Below, piece after piece: positions 32,641 through 43,804 of a stretch of 64,000 bases of DNA. The DNA is from Crossaster papposus (taxonomy: Eukaryota > Echinodermata > Asteroidea > Velatida > Solasteridae): contig JBAIAA010000603.1 in NCBI GenBank assembly GCA_037893245.1, positions 1,302,001 to 1,366,000 on the forward strand, read 5' to 3'. The position numbers were made by a program, and so were the translations under genes. The notes under the pieces are model-generated. The model was given only the letters and a program-made list of their open reading frames with translations. It was not told where the DNA came from and did not search any database. The first letter of the stretch is position 1; each line of letters starts with the position of its first letter.

Positions 32641-33540
32641 CCTAGTTAGCCCAGCTGAAACCCAGATGGGACCCAGATCTTCTGCTAGCTGGGGTGGCGT
32701 TCCAACACTGGAACGCTCCCGTGCCTTCGATGAGGCATACCCTGAGATATCTTCCGGCAACTTCCAACAAATATCAGAATCTACCTTCACTAAAGGTGTA
32801 TCCTCGCTCACCATCTTTGGCTGTGACCCCTTCTTGACAGCCTTTAATTCTGAAGAAAGACGAGCTTTCTTCCACCACAACTACTGAAACTCTATTCTAG
32901 AGTGGTTCAGCTCATCCTGGACCGAACCTATGTCGGCCTCAGCCGAGGTGACACCCCCGTCCTTACTCATACTGATGTTTCCTCCCGACTAAGAAACTTA
33001 GTCCCCACCACACTCTCTACACTTGGCCACTGGCCACTCGGTGACAACGGTACCACACAGGTAAATTCAGGCTGTGAAACCACTGGTCCAAAGCCTTCAG
33101 AATCCACCAAACACTGTGTACGACTACCACCTATTGAATTCTCAACAGGATTGGCAGTTTCTGACTCGCAGTAAGTCGCAAAGACCGCAACTCGGCCTGA
33201 ATCCTCAACAGAATCCACACACCAATCAACAATACAACAAAAACCACAATTCCAACCTCGTTACCAAAAAAGCTTGCAGTGTACCTCACAGAGGTGGACC
33301 AACCAACAACACCACGAACACAATTTTTCTTTTATACAAGTTCTCAAATTACACAATACAATCACAAAACATCCCACTTCTGACACCATTTGTGGCGGAA
33401 CGACGTCAGCGGTAGACCGTCCAGGACTCAATAAAGCACTCTTCAGCTGAAATGTACTCTGTAGTGATCTCACAGTTGTTTTTTCTTTTTTATTTCTTCA
33501 CTTTCTTTAAAATAATTTTAAAGATGTATCACCCGTGCTT
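32620..33540 (-). mobile_element. LTR-retrotransposon 5' fragment (LTR edge, primer site, gag-like frames)
   Basis: On the minus strand, sequence ending CCGCCACA is followed within two bases by TGGTGTCAGAAGTGGGA (about 33370-33387), which has the form of a Gypsy-type LTR end plus a tRNA primer-binding site. The presumed LTR lies at higher coordinates (33391 to about 33540) and contains a CTTTATTG stretch. Downstream frames 33218-32967 and 32880-32620 may be gag but match nothing I know. The element ends in the 32514-32640 repeats. No pol. Confidence 0.45.
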
Positions 33541-33939
33541 CGGCCAATTTAATTGGTGATTCCCAGCATAATGTCTTTAATCTAAATATTACAATTTTCC
33601 TTGTAGAAATAAAAAAAACACAATTCAAAATGACATTTCATTTTAAAATATTTTTTCTCCTTTCTCTTTCAGAAAGCAGATTTTCGAATCACATGTAAAA
33701 ACAAATTGCCGGGAACAGAGAAATAGCCCAAAACACAGGCAATACATCTAAAATACCTAACTGACATAAATACAATGAATTTTTCTGATTCAAATCAATC
33801 AAGAACTCAAGGAGCAAATACAAGTAGCTTGAGTTGCAACTTTTATGTACTGAGTGACATTAAAGAAACAATACAGCCTGGGATTGGAATATATTTCCTC
33901 GGACTGGGACTATAATGGAAACCAGGCTTTAAACACGTA

Positions 33940-35030
33940 CTGATGCTTGATGATTACTTTTTTCTGCCTGAACCAAACACAGTGCTTCGTTGAGCTGTTT
34001 TGTTAAAGAAACTCTCTGACTATTAGTGAAATTGGCTGAGAATCTAGAATGTATTGATGGACAAGCATATTAAGTGTGTCAGCCTCTTCTGTTTCATAGT
34101 GCTTCTCTGAAACGTTTTCAATCGCCGAAGAGCTGAGAAGTATCTCTCTGCAGAAGCCGCAGACACAAGTAGACTCAAGCATAAGCATGCCATGCTTTCA
34201 GCCTCTGTGAACAAACGTCTAGTCTCTGGGGCTCTGCTAGCCAGAAAAGCTGCTTGGTCTGTTATGGTTTGAATCTTTTCACCGTAGCACATGTCGCCCA
34301 ACATCATCATCATTTTGAAACTTTACTAATCCTTCTTTATGGTCTCTGGAAGAGCGAGTAGTGGCTGTTTTTTCCATGTCTTCTGAGCTGCAGTGATCAG
34401 AAGTTCTTCTGAGCTGCAGTGATCAGATGTTGCTCCCTATCGGCAGCTATTCTTATCCCAGGTTGGTTGAACCTTCTGCCAAGCTCAGCAAGAATAACAT
34501 CCATGCTCTCAAAATATTGCCTCTGCCAACTATCTTTAACTGACTAAACCGTGATATCTTCAGGGGCAGAATTATCTCTGTACCGCTGGGGTGTTTTTGA
34601 GGGTCTTCCAGGTTTTGGCATCTTCAACTCTAACTGTGTCGCTGCTTTCTTGGTTTCCTGAACCAATCGTTGAGACTGTTCAGAAGAACGCCTGCTTTGA
34701 GGTGACTTGTGCAAAGAGCAAGTAGTCGGGCTGGATTTTTCCCAAACATATTTTCAAACAGTGACATCCTCTTTGATGACTCTCTTATAACATTTGAAAC
34801 GTCTTGTAGAAAGTTAAGAGCATCGGCAATCAATGTTACTCCCTTGGCAACTTGCTGCAGGACCAAGTCTAGAGAATGATTGCAGCAGTGGACGTAGAGA
34901 GCAAATGAAACTCGATATTGCATTGGGGAATGGGGATGATGTAATTTTAAATTAGATTTTTGCCCTTCCCGACATGGTGTATAGCATTGTATAAGAGTTG
35001 TAATCAAGTCAATCACAACATCACACATCT
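33940..35030 (-). pseudogene. Second hAT transposase relic
   Basis: Minus strand: YVHCCNHSLDLVLQQVAKG and VIRESSKRMSLFENMFG (about 34900-34740) are the mid-region of a ZMYM1-like hAT. LVSAASAERYFSALRRLK with FQRSTMKQKRLTHL (34200-34060) is the C-terminal dimerisation block. Frames shift several times, and material between them (34313-34630) is decayed. It is a different copy from 18979-21590 and its N-terminus is absent. Confidence 0.8.
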
Positions 35031-35493
35031 GGTCTCAAGTCACAAGCTATTTAAATGAAATGCGACAAAGGCACGAAATTGTCTTTAATTAAAAGAGTAG
35101 GATTTGATGAAAAAGTTTAAGGCACGAAAGTAGATAAAAGTAGGAGGCTGTAAAGAATTCCATATGCGGACTTGAAAAGTACCAAAAGTTGTAAATCTAA
35201 TAAAGAAACTTAAATTTAATGTGAGCCAAATCTTTAAAACTGCAGTCATTTAGAATTACATTTTAACAATTAATTATTTACTGATCTGCCAGTGTTATAT
35301 ATAACATCAAAGCGATTCATGACTTCTGTCACCTTAATATGATATCTAAGTAAAAAGGAAACAACGAGTCAATCTTCACTGGCCAAATATACTGGTATTG
35401 CATCAAGGTAACAAAAAAGCAGCTGAAACAGTTTAAGTCTTTAAGTGCATTTTAGGGATTCCCCGACATCCGACTGATTCGGCTTGATCGTGT
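35031..35493. other. No gene seen
   Basis: A+T-rich flank of the hAT relic; no frames, repeats or sites worth naming. Confidence 0.5.
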
Positions 35494-36045
35494 CATTATG
35501 TGTGCAACTTTCAAATATATACATGTATGTGAAATAATCTACACATTCGTGTGCGATTTCTGTTGTATGTATGCGATATTTGTAATTATGTGTGCAACTT
35601 TGAAATATATATGTGCGATAATCTACACATTTGTGTGCGTTTTCCGTTGTATGTATGCGATATTTGTCATACATGTATATGTGCGACTGTTAAATATATA
35701 TGTGTGATTCTACGCATTTGTATGCAATGTCCGTTTTATGTATGCGACATTTGTCATGTGCGACTTTCAAAAATTAATGTGCGATAATCTACGTAATTGT
35801 GTGTGATAATGTCCGTTGTATGTATGTGATATTTGTCATAAATGTGCGACTTTCAAAAATATATGTGCGACTTTTAAAAATATACAGTATGTGCGATGTT
35901 TATCATATAAGTGCGATATTTTTCATATGTGCAATTTTTAAATATATATGTGCGATTTCTGCAATGGATATTCGATCTTTACTTTTGTGCAATGTTTGAC
36001 GAAGTTTTATGCGATGGTATGCAATATATGTGCGAAAACGGAATT
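35494..36045 (+). repeat. Degenerate tandem array, ~90-110 bp unit with tgtgcga words
   Basis: Five or so diverged copies of a unit containing atgtgYgcaactttYaaatatata, tgcgataatctacacattt, gtgtgcg, ccgttgtatgtatgcgat and atttgtcat. Because units drift and shorten, the 3' end (35850-36045) is a looser series of tgtgcgatttt words. Open frames with repeated Cys/Tyr/Ile here are a product of the repeat. Confidence 0.7.
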
Positions 36046-36123
36046 GTGGGATATAGTATGACTTCCAGACCAAACTTTACTCCATAATAAGTTATATTAG
36101 GGACCAGACTACTTAGAACGGTG

Positions 36124-36184
36124 TAGTCTGGTCTCTTGACTTGACAATTCCTTCGCATGCACCTTTGGACTGAGAACCAGACTA
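36124..36184. repeat. Ultra-short TIR hairpin, copy 2 (TAGTCTGGTT family)
   Basis: tagtctggtctcttgac at the left and ctgagaaccagactata at the right; the interior has gacaattccttcgcatg. About 61 bp. A nearby ccagactact (36104) may be a decayed extra end. Confidence 0.65.
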
Positions 36185-36230
36185 TAAAGCGAAGTACTCT
36201 TCCAACGAATTTTCTGATGCAGATGATATT

Positions 36231-36836
36231 GTGTTCAGAGTTGAGAGGTACATTCGGCCTTTACTAATCATTTTGGTCAATATTCGCGAGATATCACCAT
36301 CCTATGTTCCTGATGCGGCGGCACGCGTCGAGTCAGGCGGCCAGTCAGGCTCTTCTCTTGATGCAGTTTCACCACATTTTGCTTCAACTTTACAGAAAAT
36401 CACATCCTTATTGAGTGTACTGCAGGACATCAAGAAACTATGGAGTGAGAAACTTAGGGAACACACAACACCGTGCACATTGAGAAATGCTACATGTAGC
36501 TTGGTTGAATTCTCTGCTGTTCCTGGCCCAGGTTGCCCGAGATTCAACATTGATCTCGATCAGGTTTCTTTTCTATTTCATCTCGGGTTCAAGTTTGTTG
36601 CCATACCCCGCATGTTTTTGGTATGTCGAACAACACTGTGGAGAAGATTGCAGCTAAGTGGACTCAACCTTCAACGTTACACCGAGATCAGGGATGATGA
36701 CATTATTAATCTTGTACGCTCAATTTATTATGAACATCCTCACTGTTTGCTTCACCATGATCGTTGGACATTTACGGTCGCATGGTCTTTTTGTTCAGCA
36801 CAACAGGATAAGGGTGCACTACCCTAATTGAAGGGA
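36231..36836 (+). pseudogene. Integrase-family (rve_3-like) N-terminal fragment
   Basis: Plus strand. The block CPRFNIDLDQVSFLFHLGF is followed by a helix-turn-helix-like stretch (VCRTTLWRRLQLSGL, with a frame slip just before it), then YTEIRDDDIINLVRSIYYEHP, then in another frame MIVGHLRSHGLFVQHNRIR. This order matches an uncharacterised animal integrase family in which the catalytic domain follows. Here the sequence stops before the DDE core, so only the DNA-binding half remains. Family assignment from memory. Confidence 0.6.
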
Positions 36837-37713
36837 GAATTTCTCCGCCAGCTCATTAGCATAAAATTTCTTTTAAAAAAGGATGCCGTTTGGTGAAAGA
36901 AATGGTGGGATTGTGTAAATATAGCATAGGATCTGGTTTTTGAGCTTCAATCTGAGAGCAGACTTGACAAAATTACGGTTGAAAAATGGGTCTAATTGCC
37001 CTAGAACGTGGAGGGATGACATTTGTAAAATGGCTGCTTGCAGGCTCGGGAACTATCAAAACAACGTTATGTTCGATCCAGCCCTATTAAAACATATTGA
37101 AACAATACAATATTTTGCAGACAGGATTATTTAAATTTTAAAAGGGCCCGACAAAACAAAAACCAATGCTGCAAAAAGAAATTAGCTGCTTAATGATGAT
37201 GAATCTTTAGTGGAAGTCGGGTGCAAATCGGTTCATGTTAGTTTTTGCTTTGCACCTAGATGTTAAAGGCAATGTCCATAGCTTATTTCAGTCCCTAAGA
37301 GGACAGGTAAAGAAAAATGGGTCAGGGAAAATATTCTCTCCTCTAAACGTTTTTGTTCTTCTTCAGAAAACAACATACATTTATCATTATTATGTTAGCT
37401 CTCATATTTTTTCCTTTACCTGCCACTTTAAGGGCTGCGAAATTCTGCCTTCTAATTTAGCAGAAATGGTTACTTATTTAAAAAACAATTAACTTATACA
37501 ATTATTGAATAATGGTGGCAATGTAACACTAACAGGGCAAGTCCAATGCAAATGCAGTTCATGAAATTGAAGAAATTATACAAATTCTTCTGTTCCACTT
37601 GATTCCCTGTTGTGAAATGAAACAGTCCAAATTTTACTTTGGTACATTCCTTTAATTACATCCACAGACACTGCATAACAACTCGAGGTACACTTCCAAA
37701 AGGCACACAGATC
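36837..37713. other. No clear gene
   Basis: Short plus-strand frames (36940-37134, 37235-37492) could be residual integrase flank (MAACRLGNYQNN) but are not supported. Otherwise spacer. Confidence 0.45.
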
Positions 37714-37715
37714 TA

Positions 37716-37973
37716 CACTGAACAAAAATATAAACGTCCCCAAAATGGTTATTTGTTTTAATTTGTAAACAACATTTGTGTGAGGAATTTGCCTGTGAGG
37801 AATTGCTCAGTGATGCAGTAAATCCACCCACATCTGTGTTGTGGGTGGAATCACTGCACGACTGAGCAATTCCTCACTGGCAGAGATGGACACAAATGTT
37901 GTTTACAAAACAAGACAAATAACCATTTTGGGGGCGTTTTTATTTTTGTGGGCGTTTATAGTTTTGTTCAGTG
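37716..37973. repeat. Tc1/mariner-type MITE
   Basis: A 258 bp palindromic unit beginning CACTGAACAAAAATATAAAC and ending with the inverse, flanked by TA on both sides (37714-37715, 37974-37975). The interior is also inverted (ggaattgctcagt and actgagcaattcc). This end is well known from Tc1/mariner-derived MITEs in fish and marine invertebrates. It sits beside the 3' end of the HECT gene. Confidence 0.92.
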
Positions 37974-38891
37974 TAGTTAATAGAGTCCAAATACCCAGGC
38001 ATTGATGATTCCATGCAATATGTGACTTTTGAATCCTTTGTATGTTGTGTGCATGACTGGAAGTTTAAATGTTTTCGAACATGTACTTGTTACAGGATAA
38101 GGCGACACAAATGGTCCGTGCTTGCCTTCCTCTGTGTCATGCATGACTTCTAACACTGGATGTTCATTAAAGCCGATTGATGGGATCTGTGATGCTCCTG
38201 TAGCAAACACCAGGAGATCTGATAGTGAAACTTCCTTTTCTGCAATTTTTCCATTACCTTCTGCAAAATGAAATAAAGATGAGGCTTGTCGGTTTTCGGA
38301 GACCTTAATTTTGCAGTTAAAATTCCACCCCCTAAATTTCAACAGCCTAGCTTCCACCCCTAACATTCAACAGCCTAGCTTCCCACCAATCAGCAGTTCC
38401 CAGTAACACCACAGTAGTGAGAGTGTGTGGTTTCCACAGCCATTGTTTTATACTGGATGACATGGCAGTAGAAACACACATACAATAAATGTACACTTCA
38501 TTGCAGTGGAATACTTTATGACCATTTAAAATGTTTCTTTATATATTAAACTATAAACCCTCAAGATCCTGAAGAAAGTCCAACCAGTGACTAAGTATTT
38601 GACGTTCTGTTGTTCGTCGGTTTGTTTCTTCTGGGCTAAGAGTTGGCTTGAACAGGTTCTCAAGTACTGTACCTAGATGTGAGTTGCTTTCGGCCAGCCT
38701 TGGTAAATGCTAGAGAGAGTAGCTGTGGTTGTGTACGGATAATATCAAGCATACCAAATGTCTGGTCTAAGCTGTCTTTGAAGCTGTAAACAGATGCAAA
38801 TAAGTCATATTGCTATGTAACAATGACTTGGATATTCTTGGTGGAACATTAGTAATACATGTAACAAATGTGTATCATCCTTCGGTCTAAA

Positions 38892-38907
38892 CCCCCCCCC
38901 CCCCCCC
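38892..38907 (+). repeat. Poly-C run (16 C)
   Basis: Lies within a HECT-gene intron, where it reads as a G-run on the transcribed strand. A (gaacaaac)-like stretch follows it. Confidence 0.95.
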
Positions 38908-39256
38908 AATAAATAAACGAACAAACAAACCAAACAGAAACCCAAACAAAACCATTTATTTTTATATTTAATGCAAACCCTTGCATAGCAAGATGATTTG
39001 GCCCTATCACAAGCCATTTGATGAAATCTTCCACCAGAGTGGTCTTGTTTGTCATAGTTGTTGGCCGTAAGCATCCTACAAGGTCCAAAAGATGTTCATG
39101 TTTCTTCAACGCATCATCCAGGTCTTTGTTTCATTCAGCGGTTTCAATCTACAAATTAAACAATTTGCATTATGAATGGCAACACTTTTTGTGACCCATG
39201 GTTCTGTCACATGAGCAACATAATTTTGTGAACATGTTACCCTGATAAAAGATAAG

Positions 39257-39281
39257 GAATAAATAAATAAATAAATAAATA
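39257..39281 (+). repeat. (AAAT)n microsatellite
   Basis: aataaataaataaataaataa, about five to six units, intronic to the HECT gene. Confidence 0.9.
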
Positions 39282-40071
39282 ACATATATCCTTACTGTTA
39301 ACTTGTTTTAAAATAAGTTTAACCAACTGGGGGCTGGGGATGGGATACTGGTATTTGAAATAAAAAAAATCATTGAAAACATGTTTGGCCTTTCGACTAG
39401 TATTACTCCGATCATTAATGACAACTAGGAGATAAATCAAAGATCACCGCTTCTACTAAATATAAACAAGATCACATGACACATGAATATAGTTAGATAT
39501 GAATGGTTTAATCTTTAACCAAACTACCTCTTCTACTGCCTCTTGAAGTTCTGGATCAGTAATATCAGCAAGAGTGGGTGTGTACTTGAATCCAGAATTG
39601 GTGAAGTAGCTGTACATGTAAGAAGAAAGGAAGGTTGGTGCGGGCCCACCGGGTACAAGTGATACAGCCATGATGCGACCAGCAATGAAGTATTCTCTTT
39701 CTCGCTATCTAGATTGATAAGTCTACTGTCTTGTGGACCTGTGGATAAGCTGCTCCCCTGAATATGTTTCATGACCAATCGCAAGAACTCTCTTCTTGGT
39801 CCTCCATTGTCGATTCCATCTTTACTGATTCCAGAATCATCTGTGAAACGACAAAGCATTTCATTTGTAGGGCTGTATGTTGGTCGCCAAAAACCTTGTA
39901 ATGCTCCCTCAAATACTGTTGGTATTAAATCTGGACACTTGTGTTCTGTTAATTGTCTCGTTTAAGAACTGCAAAATCAGTTTGCCTGGCCGACTCGTCC
40001 CGTTCCGTACGAGGAGGGGGGGCGCTCCGCGCGGAGGTGGTCCCCGGCTCCCCCGCCGGAACTGGGCCCCG

Positions 40072-41430
40072 TCATCTCTTGGCCGGGGGCGGTGACGCGG
40101 GGCTGGCAGTGTCTGGTTGATCCCGCCCGCCGCGAAGAAGGTCGGGGCTCCCTTGTCGGGAAAGGCGAGGCGGAGAAAGTTCCCGGCCATCAGGATTGAC
40201 GAGCTCCATCTCGTTGTCGCTAGGATCAATCTCTAGGGCGTGCGCCCCCGCCATCACCCCGGCAACCAACTTGGTGCTGTCGTGCTGGGAGGAACGGTAC
40301 GCCATCATGACGTATAGGAGATGTTCGTCCCAGTCATCCTGGTTCTCTTGCACGAACAGGCTTAACATCGTCTTGACGGTGCGGTTGAACCGCTCCACCA
40401 TTCCGTCGGACTGGGGTGAAACGGCGTTGTACGGGTCTTGTGGACGCCCAGTAGACGGCAGGTGTCCTGAAACAGTCGGGCCTCGAACTCCCTCCCCTGA
40501 TCCGTGTGGATCTCGAGGGGGGTGCCAAAACGGGTGATAACCTGCTCCACGAGGGTTTGGGCCACGGTGTCTGATCCGGGATCGGAAAAGCCTCTACCCA
40601 CTTGGTGAAATAATCGGCCACCACCATGATGCTCGTATTCCCAGCCTTGGTTTTGGGGAACCGGCCTGTGAGGTCGATCGCGATGCGCTCCATCGGCGCA
40701 CCCACCAAGTACTGCTGCAGTGGGGGTCGAGGGGGCGGCTTCTTGGATCCACACTCCTCCACCTGGCGTCGCATCTCTCGGAAGTACACCAGCACCTGTC
40801 TCAGCCGAGCAACCGTCCGGGTAACGCAGCACCGGCGCCGTGGTCAACGCGTCCTTCAGATGGTCGAACGCTGACTGGCAAGCAACCGACCAAGAGAATG
40901 TTCTCTGGCTCTTGGTGGTCAGGGCGTAGAGGGGGCGGCCAATCTCGGCGAAGTTCACGATGAACCGCCTGTAGTAGGAGGCGAGGCCCAGAAAGATCCT
41001 GACTTGGGTCAGGTACGCGGGTTGCGGCCAGCTCCTGATGACCGCGACTTTCTTTGAGTCGGTCCTGACTCCGTCGGCTGACACGAGATGGCCCAGGAAG
41101 GACACCTCCTTCTTGAAAAGGCTACACTTCTTTGGCTTGAGCCTCAATCCCGCGGCCCGGAACCGTTCCAGGACTACCGCCAACCTCCTCTGGTGCTCCT
41201 CGAAGTCCGTCCCCCACACGATCACGTCGTCCAGATAAACCACCGCCACTTGCCACTGCAGTCCCTTCAGCACCTGTTCCATCAGGCGCTCGAACGTCGC
41301 TTGGGCGTTACACAGCCCGAACGGCATAACGGTGAACTGGTACAGCCCGTTTTGCATGCCGAAGGCCGTCTTCTCCCGGTCCTCCTTCTCCATCCCGACC
41401 TACCAGTAGCCGCTGGCCAGGTCAAGGGTA
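40072..41430 (-). pseudogene. Gypsy pol remnant: reverse transcriptase and integrase
   Basis: Starts abruptly at STLDLASGYW (41430), with a stop (TAG) where Gln would follow, then KTAFGMQNGLYQFTVMPFGL, VAVVYLDDVIVWG (catalytic YLDD), LKPKKCSLFKKEVSFLGH and FLGLASYYRRFI. After TTAPVLRYPDG the sequence jumps out of frame into the integrase: PMERIAIDLTGRFPKTKAG, MVVADYFTKWVEAFP, then in other frames EIHTDQGREFEARLFQ and MVERFNRTVKTMLSLF, ending in a Pro-rich tail. RNase H is deleted and several frameshifts are present. Confidence 0.9.
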
Positions 41431-41448
41431 CTGAACCACTGTCACCAA

Positions 41449-41734
41449 TGTAACGTAGAATGTTCCTGGGGTCGACACAACACACAAGAAAGACTCCTGT
41501 GACAAGTGTTCCTCGATTACCGTGATTCTCTGCCGTTTATTCTGTCCTCTTGCCTACAAAACAAGTCGGGAAGCTTACACAACAACGCGGCATCTAGAAC
41601 TGGTCAGAACTGGTTCAGCGTATGCGCGATCCAAAGACGGGTTTCTGGGGCGCACCAGCAGGAGCCACCAGGGCGATCCACCACCGTGGAATAACTCCAG
41701 CGCCCCCTACCGGCCAACTGGCATGGACGCTACA
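41449..41734 (-). repeat. Gypsy 5' LTR and adjacent primer-binding site
   Basis: On the minus strand the LTR starts TGTAGCGTCC at 41734 and ends ACGTTACA at 41449. One base later TGGTGACAGTGGTTC (about 41433-41447) fits a tRNA primer-binding site. Ends TG...CA as expected. Confidence 0.85.
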
Positions 41735-41984
41735 ATATTGATATAAGGAACTTTGAAGTCAAGGAAAAAACAAGGTTTTCATAATTGGAAGTCAGTAAAT
41801 GGTTTTATTTGTGCATTTACTTATTTACAATAACTGCATTCTACTTAATTTTAGGCCTTTTCGAAACATACCCAACTGTCATAACAAGAAGTTGTTTCAA
41901 ATTTATCATGCGAGATATAGTACCTGTACATGTAGCTACAGCTGTTTCATGTATCCCGATTGGAATTATCTTTTACCAGTTATA

Positions 41985-42202
41985 ATTAGTGCCGGGATGT
42001 TTTAAACATTAACCCGGCCCAGGTGTTGGATTGTTTTTAACAAATTTTGCTCTGACGCGGGTAGAAGCCGGCATCTATCGGTAGCACATACTCTGATATT
42101 TCCAGGCTCGCTTGCTGCGAGCCAATCGCTGACAGATATTTCCAGACTTGCTCGTGACGTGTTTCTCGGTAATCCGTTTTGTACTCTGACGCGAACTGGT
42201 TA
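41985..42202. repeat. Diverged TTAA MITE-like copy
   Basis: The right end GCGAACTGGTTAA (42190-42202) matches the TTAA MITEs at 11642 and 29106. The left part (gtgccgggatgttttaaacat) is a diverged version of their interior end. 41735-41984 to its left shows no gene. Confidence 0.5.
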
Positions 42203-42419
42203 AATAGTAGGATGGCTCTTTTATAATAAGTAGACAGTACATGTCATTCCATTGTTAGAGTCTGCGTCATCATTATTATCAAAATCATCAAAATCGTCGC
42301 CTGTTGCTTGATTCTTACAGTCTATGCATTTGCACAGATCTGCGCAAGAAATATTATGCTGACGATATAAACACCTTTCTTTGCCTGTGCCAGATGGCTG
42401 CTCACAACTTGTCTTTTTA

Positions 42420-42725
42420 CAAGCATAAACACCTATCTGTGACAGTTTTTTAACATGTGACGCAGTTTATCCCCTAAACATGTTACCCTAAAACACACCG
42501 AGTGTTTAAATTCATAACGTAAACGGTGTTTAATTTCTAAACAGTTGGTGTGTTTAAATAATATACACTAGTAGTGTGTAAATTGTAAATACTAAGGGTG
42601 TTTAAAAAATAAACACACATTAAACAAATAACACATCAAACTGTTTTTATATTAAACATGTGACACCTTCATTGCCTGTGACAGATTTTAAACATGTGAC
42701 GCCGTTTATTATTATTTTGAAGTGT
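42420..42725 (+). repeat. Direct repeats of ctgtgacag-aacatgtgacgc around gtgtttaaa words
   Basis: tgtgacagttttttaacatgtgacgc (near 42436) recurs as tgtgacagattttaaacatgtgacgc (near 42688) about 250 bp apart. The interval is full of gtgtttaaa and its inverse, centred on acactagtagtgt. It may be a solo repeat or a MITE with direct ends. Confidence 0.5.
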
Positions 42726-43040
42726 TTACTTTTACAAATGTGTTTACTTTGTGAACACAATTACTTTTTAAGAAATATTATAAGCTGCAGTTAAAACACT
42801 TGATATGTCTAATGAAGTTGAATTTCAGAGCAATGGAAATGTGAGTGTAAGGCAAAGGAACGATGGCTGACATGACAGGACCAGTGCTGTGTAATGTTTC
42901 ATTTAGTAATTACAGCAGCAAATCTGTTTATGTCCCATAATGCCAAATAAAAGTTGGAAATATATAGCAAATATATTTACACTGACTTTTTTGAGGTTTT
43001 GGGTTCGAAAATGCTATAAAAAAAAAAAAATGTTTTTCTG

Positions 43041-43112
43041 TAGTCTGGTTCCCTGACTCCATATAAGCAGTTTACATACATTGGGGAATTGTAAGGTCAG
43101 GGAACCAGTCTA
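43041..43112. repeat. Ultra-short TIR hairpin, copy 3 (TAGTCTGGTT family)
   Basis: A 72 bp unit with 17 bp ends TAGTCTGGTTCCCTGAC, inverted with one mismatch at the right. The interior contains ggggaattgt, the reverse of the gacaattcccc in copy 1. The cleanest of three copies. Confidence 0.8.
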
Positions 43113-43804
43113 GCTGGCTCGTACCCGTTCATAGGTTTGTAATCGATTGCAAAAAAAAAAGGAAATTTAATTAAGTTAAAAATAAAGTTTAATTTAATTT
43201 CACAAAGACCTTTCCTAACAAGCTTACTCGTGAAAACTTCTGTCATTATTATGAGAAAAAGATTAAGTTACTTTGTCAAGTCATTCCAAAATTACAACTA
43301 TTTTTGTGAAATAGCCCAACTTTCATTTGGCACGCAGTCCGGCATTCTGGTGTCATTTTAGGCTTTTTTTGCTTAAAATGACATTATATGGAAAAACAAC
43401 AAAATTAACCTGACGGCTAAAGCCTCTCAAATTTTGTTGTAAATTTATGAAACTTGCTGGAAGTAATACCAGTATATTTTTCTCCAACAATATACTGCTG
43501 AGAAAATCCCAAGACTTGAGAGTAGATTTTAGGATATTCCAGGTCGAACGCGTAGTAAACCCCGATCAGTAAGAGGAATGCATCAACGGCAGTGGTGGGG
43601 TTGAAAACGACCTTGACATTGTCCCCACACACAACAACTTGCTGGATTGTGTTGTCGTGGAGAAAAATGACCAGATGAGGCGATTCTAGGGGTTTTGTCG
43701 TGGTAGCAGCAGCATCCTACCGGTATATGTAAATAGTTAATGAATGATTTCATTAAGATGTGCTCAATCATACTGGGAAAATCGTGACGGAAAGTGAAAC
43801 TCAA

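Larger units (their letters stand above)
37977..39930 (-). pseudogene. HECT E3 ubiquitin ligase (G2E3-like) domain gene, decayed
   Basis: Minus-strand exons cover most of a HECT domain. The N-lobe has TVFEGALQGFWRPTYSP, DGIDNGGPRREFLRLVMKHI and RIMAVSLVPGGPAPTFLS (39930 to about 39530). Helical parts follow at about 39150-39000 (LDDALKKHEHLLDLVGCLR) and 38783-38560 (TLSPEETNRRTTERQILSH). The C-lobe has SDLLVFATGASQIPSIGF and the catalytic-Cys region STCSKTFKLP (38265-37977). HECT ligases pass ubiquitin through that Cys to a substrate. Frameshifts near 39710 and 38670 and a TGA near 39135 argue for a pseudogene or sequence errors. Small G2E3-like HECT genes are expanded in fish and invertebrates. 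The 5' side is abutted by a Gypsy fragment. Confidence 0.8.
39985..41734 (-). mobile_element. Gypsy LTR retrotransposon, internal-deletion derivative
   Basis: A minus-strand element with a 286 bp 5' LTR (41734-41449), a primer site and then a shortened pol. The G+C-rich codon use contrasts sharply with the A+T-rich surroundings, which suggests a recent arrival. Everything between the primer site and the middle of the reverse transcriptase (gag, protease, early RT) is missing, as is RNase H. The 3' LTR was not found; the element fades near 39985 beside the HECT exon. Confidence 0.85.

Noticed and set aside
33261..33473. 70-codon minus-strand ORF across the LTR edge
   Set aside because: Spans the proposed LTR/primer-site junction, which is noncoding in such elements.
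35498..35999. Cys/Tyr-rich repeat peptides on the plus strand
   Set aside because: Product of the degenerate tandem array; repeats recur in several frames without codon-level conservation.
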